From CALJFL01 sp964590005 (GTDB lineage Bacteria; Pseudomonadota; Gammaproteobacteria; Pseudomonadales; Halieaceae), in NCBI GenBank assembly GCA_964590005.1, contig CAZPVJ010000175.1:31304-95303 (forward strand): a stretch of 64,000 bases of DNA. The letters are read 5' to 3'. Below the pieces are notes generated by a model. It ran no database searches. It had not been told where the DNA came from and was given only the letters and a program-made list of their open reading frames with translations. This document shows positions 58,688 through 64,000 of this stretch, one piece after another (position 1 is the stretch's first letter; each line of letters starts with the position of its first letter). A program made the translations under genes and the position numbers.

Positions 58688-59992
58688 TCAGTGAGCCGCC
58701 AGCTGCCCTCGATAATCGAAGAAGCCTTTCAGCAATTGATGCAGGTGCCAGGCATCGTCACTGCCTGCGAGCTCGCGAATCGAATGCATGGCGAAGGTCG
58801 GCACACCAATATCCATTGTTCGCACGCCTATCTCGGTAGCAGTGATCGGGCCGATGGTACTGCCACACGCCATATCCGCTCGCACCACAAAAGACTGCAG
58901 GGGTACCCCGGCGTCCTCCGCCAGTAGCCTGACCAGTCCCGCTGTTTCACTGTTGGTGGCGTAGCGTTGATTAGCATTGATCTTGATGACCGGCCCGGCA
59001 TTTAGCAGTGGACCATGGTTGTCATCGTGCTTGTCGGCGTAATTGGGGTGAACGCCATGGGCATTGTCCGCCGAAATCATCATCGAGCGCTGCACTAACC
59101 GGGTGTACGTGGACTCGTCACCCGCAATACGGCGCAATACCGACTGCAACAGCGGACCCTGGGCACCCACGGCGGAGGCACTGCCCACCTCCTCGTGATC
59201 GTTACAAACCAGCAGGGAGGAACAGGCGCCATCCGCGGCAAGTAGAGACTGCAAGCCCGTGAAACAGCTCAGAAGATTATCCAGCCGCGCAGACGCAATA
59301 AACTGCTGTTGCAAGCCGACCGGGGCCGGAGCCTGGCTATCATAAAAGGCCATCTCGTAATCCAGAACTCGGTCCACCGTCGTACCCGGATGCTCAAACT
59401 CAAGGCGTTCCTTGAGGTAGTCCCTAAAGTCTCCACTGTCCCCCTCCGCCGGCTGGCTGAGTATGGGGAGGATATCCGTCTGGGGGTTGATCGCGCGCAT
59501 TTTATTCGCCTCGCGATCAAGATGAATCGCAAGACTGGGAATAACCGCCACCGGCGCTCGGTAATCCACCAGGCCCGTGCACAACTTACCTTCGCCGCTG
59601 CGGTAGCTCACGCGGCCAGCGAGGGACAAATCACGGTCAAACCAGGGGTTCAGCAAGACACCCCCGTAGACCTCCACACCCAATTGCAAATAACCTTTGC
59701 GTACCTTCTCCGGGTTGGGTTTAACCATCAGGCAAGGACTGTCGGTGTGTGCACCGACCATTCTCATACCATCGACCGCGACAGAATCGTCGCCGAGCAC
59801 GAAAGCTACCAGTGAACTGTCATTACGGGTCAGGAAATATTTTCCACCACTGGATAGCGCATCCCCCTCATCTGGCAGAGGTGCGAAGCCGGCGTCCGTG
59901 AGCCGGGCAACCATGTTGGCCACCGCATGAAAAGGCGTGGGAGACCTGGCGATAAAATCGCACAAATCCGCGTTAAAGGCCTGCTGGGACAT
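58688..59992 (-). CDS. apeB: M18-family aspartyl aminopeptidase
   Basis: The 434-residue protein is a typical M18 aminopeptidase: DFIARSPTPFHAVANMVARL at the N-terminus, the metal-ligand motif MVGAHTDSPCLMVKP, RLDNLLSCFTGLQSLL, CNDHEEVGSASAVGAQGPLL with the catalytic glutamate and the metal-binding residues, and DMACGSTIGPITATEIGVRT near the end. It removes acidic N-terminal residues in the cytoplasm as a dodecamer. Normal length and motifs; it is in the run of housekeeping genes on the minus strand. Confidence 0.95.
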   Translation of the reverse strand: MSQQAFNADLCDFIARSPTPFHAVANMVARLTDAGFAPLPDEGDALSSGGKYFLTRNDSSLVAFVLGDDSVAVDGMRMVGAHTDSPCLMVKPNPEKVRKGYLQLGVEVYGGVLLNPWFDRDLSLAGRVSYRSGEGKLCTGLVDYRAPVAVIPSLAIHLDREANKMRAINPQTDILPILSQPAEGDSGDFRDYLKERLEFEHPGTTVDRVLDYEMAFYDSQAPAPVGLQQQFIASARLDNLLSCFTGLQSLLAADGACSSLLVCNDHEEVGSASAVGAQGPLLQSVLRRIAGDESTYTRLVQRSMMISADNAHGVHPNYADKHDDNHGPLLNAGPVIKINANQRYATNSETAGLVRLLAEDAGVPLQSFVVRADMACGSTIGPITATEIGVRTMDIGVPTFAMHSIRELAGSDDAWHLHQLLKGFFDYRGQLAAH

Positions 59993-60010
59993 ACGTTCTC
60001 CTGATAGACA

Positions 60011-60895
60011 TCATCGTTCCTGTTCCTGTTCAATTTTTTGCATACGCCGATACAGGCTGGAGGTATCCCAGCGGCCACCTCCCAACTGCTGCACTTCGCC
60101 ATAAAATCCATCGACCATACGGGTCACTGGCAGCTGCACACCCAAACGCTGCGCTTCGGCCAACACCATACCCAGATCCTTGCGCATCCAGTCGACCGCG
60201 AATCCGTGGTCGTACTGGTCTGCGAGCATGGTCTGGTGACGGTTATCCATTTGCCAGGACTGCGCTGCGCCCTGGGATATAACCTCGACCACGGCACCGG
60301 TATCCAGGCCCGAACGTTCAGAAAACTCAAAAGCCTCTGCCAGTCCCTGCAGCACACCGGCAATACAAATCTGGTTTACCATCTTGGCCAGTTGGCCACT
60401 GCCCGAGGGTCCCAGCAAGCGGACACAGCGGCCATAGGCCTGCAGGACCGGCTCTACTCGCTCGAAGTCATCCTGATGACCACCAACCATAATGGTCAGT
60501 GCACCGTTTTCAGCGCCGGCCTGGCCGCCAGAGACCGGGGCGTCCAGAAAGCCAAGCTCACGTTCTTTGGCAGCGACAGCCAGCTCTCTAGCCAGGTCAG
60601 CGGAGGCTGTGGTGTGATCGACCACCAGCGCACCGGGAGACAGCGCACTGAGCGCGCCCCCCTCCCCGAGCAGCACACTGCGCACATCATCGTCATTACC
60701 AACACAACTGCAGACCAGTTCAGCCCCGCCGGCGGCCAAAGCCGGGGTATCGGCTGCCTTTCCCCCGTAGGTAACAACCCAGTCCCGTGCTTTGGCCGAG
60801 GTCCGGTTGTACACCGTCACCTGGTGGCCAGCGCGCTGTAAATGTCCAGCCATGGGATAACCCATGACCCCGAGGCCAATAAAGGCAATTTTCAT
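60011..60895 (-). CDS. NAD(P)-dependent beta-hydroxyacid dehydrogenase (3-hydroxyisobutyrate dehydrogenase family)
   Basis: I start at 60895 (MKIAFIGLGVMGYPMAGHLQ), with GAGGTG before the ATG; an extra 15 residues in frame are not credible. The 294-residue protein has the N-terminal Rossmann motif GLGVMGYPMAG, the substrate-binding DAPVSGGQAGAENGALTIMV and the catalytic lysine in GQLAKMVNQICIAGVLQGLA. It oxidises or reduces a beta-hydroxy acid such as 3-hydroxyisobutyrate or glyoxylate/tartronate semialdehyde. The TetR gene 62 bases upstream on the same strand may regulate it. Confidence 0.92.
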   Translation of the reverse strand: MKIAFIGLGVMGYPMAGHLQRAGHQVTVYNRTSAKARDWVVTYGGKAADTPALAAGGAELVCSCVGNDDDVRSVLLGEGGALSALSPGALVVDHTTASADLARELAVAAKERELGFLDAPVSGGQAGAENGALTIMVGGHQDDFERVEPVLQAYGRCVRLLGPSGSGQLAKMVNQICIAGVLQGLAEAFEFSERSGLDTGAVVEVISQGAAQSWQMDNRHQTMLADQYDHGFAVDWMRKDLGMVLAEAQRLGVQLPVTRMVDGFYGEVQQLGGGRWDTSSLYRRMQKIEQEQER

Positions 60896-60956
60896 GGGCA
60901 CCTCAAGTGCAGTGCAGGCCCGACAGGCCAGGAAATGCAAGGTTAGTGGGCCGAAC

Positions 60957-61547
60957 TCAGCGGCGCAAGCTATCTATACTCGATTTGAGAATCTTCTTCT
61001 GCGCGGCCAGCGGTAACTCGGCGGGATTGATGACCGCGGTCAACCCCATACCGTATACCAGTGACGACAGCGAGCGATAAGCCGTCAACAAGGAAAGACC
61101 CCGCCTGAGTTCGCCCCTCTCCCGGGCATCCCTCAGTATCCTCAGGCCGGTCTCTCGCTGCTGCAACTGGTGCCTCTGCACCGCCCGAGATAATACCGGC
61201 GACAGCGCCTGTGGGTTATTGAATGCCAGTCGAACCTGCCACTCGGTATATCGCTGCCTGTCCAGGGGCAACATGCCACGCAGTCGCACCTCCAACAGTG
61301 AAAGCCCGGCCAGGGAGCTTCCCGCCCGCGCCAGCCGGTGTTCACAATTGCTATCTACCCAACCCAGGGCAGCGGCCAGCAACGCGTCCTTATCGGCAAA
61401 ATAATGCTGCACCATCCCCTTGGTACAACCGTGCCTGGTCGCCACCTGACGCAGGCTTGTCTGATCCAATCCAGACTGCGCCACAACCTCGGCCGCACTG
61501 GCGGCTAAAGCGTTTCGTTGTTGCTCATGATCGACGATCCTGGGCAT
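60957..61547 (-). CDS. TetR-family regulator (BetI-like)
   Basis: The 196-residue protein has a TetR HTH at residues 8-55 (VDHEQQRNALAASAAEVVAQ and SLRQVATRHGCTKGMVQHYF) and a C-terminal BetI-like domain. It is divergent from nothing near; it is in the same direction as the hydroxyacid dehydrogenase gene and may control it or the aminopeptidase run. BetI itself regulates choline uptake, but no choline genes are here, so I keep the general name. Confidence 0.87.
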   Translation of the reverse strand: MPRIVDHEQQRNALAASAAEVVAQSGLDQTSLRQVATRHGCTKGMVQHYFADKDALLAAALGWVDSNCEHRLARAGSSLAGLSLLEVRLRGMLPLDRQRYTEWQVRLAFNNPQALSPVLSRAVQRHQLQQRETGLRILRDARERGELRRGLSLLTAYRSLSSLVYGMGLTAVINPAELPLAAQKKILKSSIDSLRR

Positions 61548-61615
61548 GGCATTGCACCGGGAGGGAAACCTGAAAAAGTGTAGCAGAGCGCCGCGAGGCT
61601 GCAGGGAAATTGCGT

Positions 61616-62419
61616 TCAGTAGATCCAGAGCCCGAACAGCAGGGCCGCCAAAACAACGCGATAGTAGACAAAGGGCATCAATCCAACACGATCAAGCAAC
61701 CGCAGGAAAACTGCGATACACAGGTATGCGGTTACGCCAGCGATCACCGCCGACCCGGCCAGCATCAGCCAGTCCACCGGTACGGCACTGCGAGCCAATT
61801 GAGCACTTTTTAGTAAACCGGCGCCGGCTATAACAGGGATAGACAAGAGGAAGGAGAAGCGTGCTGCTGACTGTCGGTCGAGGTCCAGTAACAGTGCCGC
61901 CGTGATGGTAACGCCTGATCTCGAAACACCGGGTACCGGAGCAAGGGCCTGCGCGATACCGATCATCACTGCCAGTGGCAGTGTCACCGACCGATACTGA
62001 CCGCGCTGTCGCGTATATCGATCTGCGTATCCTAACAGCAGGCCAAACACCAGCGTCGTGGTCGCTATAACCGGCAGGTTACGCAGGTCGCTTTCAATGA
62101 AGCTGCCGCCAGCCAGTCCCACCGCGCACACCGGCACTGTGGCCGCGGCAAGGTAGCCCACCATCCTGCTGTGCTCATTGGCCCGGGATTCGCGCACTGC
62201 CGTAGCACAGCCACCGGCGAGTGCCAGCAGGTCGCGACGATAGTAAAAGAGTACTGCGGCGAGAGTGCCAACATGCACCGCAACATCAAAGGCGAGTCCC
62301 TGATCCGGCCATGACCATACCAGTGAAGGTATTACCAGGTGGGCAGAACTGGAGATCGGCAAGAACTCCGTCAAGCCCTGCAGAACGGCCAGGAAGGCAG
62401 CCTGTAGCCAATCAATCAT
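61616..62419 (-). CDS. uppP: Undecaprenyl-diphosphatase
   Basis: The 267-residue membrane protein has the UppP/BacA motifs: LQGLTEFLPISSSAHLVIPS (residues 14-33) and APVPGVSRSGVTITAALLLD. Eight hydrophobic segments are expected. It dephosphorylates undecaprenyl pyrophosphate to recycle the lipid carrier for peptidoglycan; it also gives low bacitracin resistance. Its start overlaps the tsaB stop by 4 bases. Confidence 0.95.
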   Translation of the reverse strand: MIDWLQAAFLAVLQGLTEFLPISSSAHLVIPSLVWSWPDQGLAFDVAVHVGTLAAVLFYYRRDLLALAGGCATAVRESRANEHSRMVGYLAAATVPVCAVGLAGGSFIESDLRNLPVIATTTLVFGLLLGYADRYTRQRGQYRSVTLPLAVMIGIAQALAPVPGVSRSGVTITAALLLDLDRQSAARFSFLLSIPVIAGAGLLKSAQLARSAVPVDWLMLAGSAVIAGVTAYLCIAVFLRLLDRVGLMPFVYYRVVLAALLFGLWIY

Positions 62420-63129
62420 GGCGCCTTGCCCTGCTCTGCCAGTTTCTTCCAGCTAATTTCGTCACGGACATACACAGGGGCGACATCCTGCGCTCGCTGC
62501 GACCGGCCCGCGGCTATCTCGCGCTGTGCAAGCGGAATGATATCCCGGGCAGCCGGTAACAGGCCCGGTACAGCCTGGTCAATCCGGTTACGCAAAGAGG
62601 CTGGCATATCAGGTACCGCCTGACAGCCATCGCCAATCGCTAACAAGGGCGTTGCCGGCGCAAGGTCAGGCACCTGCTCAGGTCGACTCACACCGGGGCC
62701 CTGAGTTAAACAGGGCAGGCCGTCGATAATTTCGAACAAGGCCCAGTACACCTCGCCGATACGGGCATCCAGCAAACTCAGTACCGTGCCAGAGGTGTCG
62801 ATGTAGCCCAACCGGAGCGCACTCATCACCTGGGTAGCCAGAGTCGAAACTGGCACCGCGGGCAATTGATTACTGAACGCCAGCCCCTGGACGGCACTGG
62901 CGGCAATGCGCAAACCGGTAAAGGAGCCCGGCCCGGCACCGTAGGCGATCGCTTCCACCCCCAGCCCACGAAGATCCCCACTACCCAGCAGCGCTTGCAG
63001 CATAGGTTGCAGGCGTTGATTGTGTTTACGCGGAATGACCTCGTGTTGCTCGCTGAGTACGCCATTGAGCAGCAAGGCGACGGAGCAGGCATCCGTCGCG
63101 GTATCTATCGCCAGTATGTTATCCATCAA
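62416..63129 (-). CDS. tsaB: tRNA threonylcarbamoyladenosine biosynthesis protein TsaB
   Basis: The 237-residue protein has the ASKHA-fold motifs of TsaB: ILAIDTATDACSVAL at residues 5-19 and YGAGPGSFTGLRIAASAVQG at residues 63-82. It binds TsaD and TsaE in the complex that places t6A at position 37 of tRNAs. Its 3' end overlaps the start of uppP by 4 bases, so the two genes are coupled, which is a common arrangement in gammaproteobacteria only in part. No irregularity. Confidence 0.95.
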   Translation of the reverse strand: MMDNILAIDTATDACSVALLLNGVLSEQHEVIPRKHNQRLQPMLQALLGSGDLRGLGVEAIAYGAGPGSFTGLRIAASAVQGLAFSNQLPAVPVSTLATQVMSALRLGYIDTSGTVLSLLDARIGEVYWALFEIIDGLPCLTQGPGVSRPEQVPDLAPATPLLAIGDGCQAVPDMPASLRNRIDQAVPGLLPAARDIIPLAQREIAAGRSQRAQDVAPVYVRDEISWKKLAEQGKAP

Positions 63130-63276
63130 TCATCGGCCCGGGCTCGGGACCGACTTGCTGTCCCACCTATAATTTGTTTCAGTTGCACGCTTCAACACGG
63201 CAAGTATCCCACAGTGACCGACTTCCAGACACTACCGCGGCGCCACTTACTGCCGCAACAGGAATAATCAGCCCTC

Positions 63277-63852
63277 ATGCCCAATACCAGAAGTAACATC
63301 ACCGGACTCATTCTCGCAGGCGGACAAGGCCAGCGCGCGGGAGGTCGCGACAAGGGATTGATCGAGTGGCAGGGACGCCCCCTGGTTGAGCACGTTCTAG
63401 CGAGGCTAAGGCCACAGGTTGATACACTCTTACTGAGCTGCAATCGGAATATCACCGACTATGGCAAGCTTGTACCCCAACCGGTAACCGACCTGCGTGC
63501 GGATTATCAGGGACCACTGGCGGGTATCGAAGCGGCACAATCACGTGTTAAGACTGATTATCTGCTGCTGGCCCCCTGTGACACGCCCGAGCTGCCCACA
63601 GATCTGGCGTACCGGCTTTACCAGCAGCTGGCTGCTGACCCTGAGGCTACTCATGGAATGTGTGTACCCTGGGATGGTGAGCGTGACCAATACCTTTGCG
63701 CATTAATCAGGCGCAGCGCACTGGACAGCCTGACTGCATTTCTCGACAACGGTAGCCGCGCAGTCAGGGAATGGTACCGGATCGAGAATTACCTCCGCGC
63801 TGATTTCTCGGACTGCGCCGCCAATTTTCGCAACCTGAATCGTCTCAACTAA
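63277..63852 (+). CDS. mobA: Molybdenum cofactor guanylyltransferase
   Basis: The 191-residue protein has the nucleotidyltransferase signature LILAGGQGQRAGGRDKGLIE at the N-terminus, followed by LVEHVLARLRPQ and LLLAPCDTPELP. It adds GMP to molybdopterin, making the bis-MGD cofactor required by DMSO-reductase-type enzymes such as the one at 26235. It is a single gene closed by a very strong terminator at 63852. Confidence 0.95.
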   Translation: MPNTRSNITGLILAGGQGQRAGGRDKGLIEWQGRPLVEHVLARLRPQVDTLLLSCNRNITDYGKLVPQPVTDLRADYQGPLAGIEAAQSRVKTDYLLLAPCDTPELPTDLAYRLYQQLAADPEATHGMCVPWDGERDQYLCALIRRSALDSLTAFLDNGSRAVREWYRIENYLRADFSDCAANFRNLNRLN

Positions 63853-63891
63853 AAAGCCCCCTGTAGGGCTCAACCTGCAGGGGGCTTTTTT
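63852..63891. terminator. Strong bidirectional intrinsic terminator
   Basis: A 17-base-pair stem (A5, GCCCCC, TGTAGG) closes on a GCTCAA loop, with a T-run after and an A-run before. One G-T wobble is the only irregularity. It ends mobA on the plus strand and the lysine-rich gene on the minus strand. Confidence 0.93.
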
Positions 63892-63905
63892 GATCTTAGC
63901 TCGCG

Positions 63906-64000
63906 TTACTTTTTGCGTGCTTTGGTTTTACGCTTTGCTTTGGCCTTGGGCTTCGCTTTGGCCTTGGGCTTCGCTTTGGCCTTGGGCTTCGCTTTGGCCT
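63906..64000 (-). CDS. Lysine/alanine/proline-rich repeat protein, C-terminal part
   Basis: The minus strand ends with a TAA at 63906-63908. Reading upstream gives the tail KAKAKPKAKAKPKAKAKRKT then KARKK, made almost only of Lys, Ala and Pro with a hexapeptide KPKAKA repeat. This is typical of histone H1-like or AlgP-like nucleic acid-binding tails, but the rest of the gene lies outside the window. No domain can be named from the part seen. Confidence 0.7.
   Translation of the reverse strand, partial: AKAKPKAKAKPKAKAKPKAKAKRKTKARKK
63942..63995. repeat. Three 18-bp tandem repeats in the lysine-rich gene
   Basis: GGCCTTGGGCTTCGCTTT occurs three times in a row (63942, 63960, 63978) and continues to the window edge; a degenerate partial copy precedes it. 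Each repeat encodes six residues on the minus strand. Perfect repetition at the DNA level suggests recent expansion and possible length variation between strains. Confidence 0.85.

Noticed and set aside
63168..63173. TATAAT before mobA as a promoter
   Set aside because: No acceptable -35 hexamer is found at 16-18 bases upstream.

Overview
The window is a dense, about 57-60% GC (judged by eye) gammaproteobacterial chromosome segment with no rRNA, tRNA, insertion sequence, prophage or CRISPR that I can see. Housekeeping genes (purC, trpS, uppP, tsaB, mobA, alr), a wax-ester enzyme pair, several TonB/outer-membrane proteins and a very large aerobic catabolic repertoire suggest a marine, lipid-storing gammaproteobacterium of the Halieaceae/OM60-NOR5 or a related Cellvibrionales-type group. 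That placement is inference from gene content, not from a marker-gene comparison.

Layout. (1) 1-4799: a tightly overlapping operon for 5-oxoproline and D-amino acids: 5-oxoprolinase subunits pxpA (cut by the window edge), pxpB and pxpC, a D-glutamate cyclase-family protein, a D-amino acid aminotransferase and alanine racemase. (2) 4920-9836: wax ester synthase/diacylglycerol acyltransferase, a DUF1329 exported protein and a DUF3604 PHP-like protein. (3) 9940-15683: purC, outer-membrane phospholipase A with a truncated haemoglobin, a lipoprotein and a TonB receptor. (4) 15806-17791: a two-domain fatty acyl-CoA reductase that complements the wax synthase. (5) 17815-48362: a 30-kb catabolic island with three carotenoid-cleavage oxygenase-family proteins, three Rieske oxygenase alpha subunits, six SDRs, two acyl-CoA dehydrogenases, an acyl-CoA ligase, a non-classical thiolase with a DUF35 partner, a crotonase, dienelactone hydrolase, a molybdopterin oxidoreductase, a quinol-monooxygenase-like protein, a TetR regulator and a dedicated TonB receptor. 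(6) 48454-56433: miscellaneous enzymes, including a CmcJ/NvfI-type protein, a DUF389-META fusion, a soluble reductive-dehalogenase-family protein, a second acyl-CoA ligase and a beta-lactamase-fold hydrolase. (7) 56506-64000: trpS, a tRNA-queuosine mannosyltransferase-like protein, M18 aminopeptidase, a beta-hydroxyacid dehydrogenase with a TetR gene, uppP-tsaB, mobA, and the C-terminus of a lysine/alanine/proline-repeat protein.

The most interesting unannotated signal is a promoter element that recurs five times inside the catabolic island: an inverted repeat of the form AAnCAG-N6-CTGwTT (25671, 25746, 30344 on the minus strand, 38636, 43205). In four copies it runs into a TTGTTT-N17-TAnnnT promoter at the same spacing. 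It sits upstream of the first carotenoid oxygenase operon, the monooxygenase/molybdoenzyme/TetR operon, the acyl-CoA dehydrogenase/SDR divergent pair, the TonB receptor/carotenoid oxygenase divergent pair and the SDR-ACAD-Rieske operon. It therefore defines a probable single regulon for uptake and breakdown of one hydrophobic compound, with the TetR protein at 28416 as the obvious candidate regulator. The substrate is not determined by the sequence; the carotenoid oxygenase, Rieske, thiolase and CoA-ligase combination fits an apocarotenoid/terpenoid, stilbene-like or steroid-like molecule.
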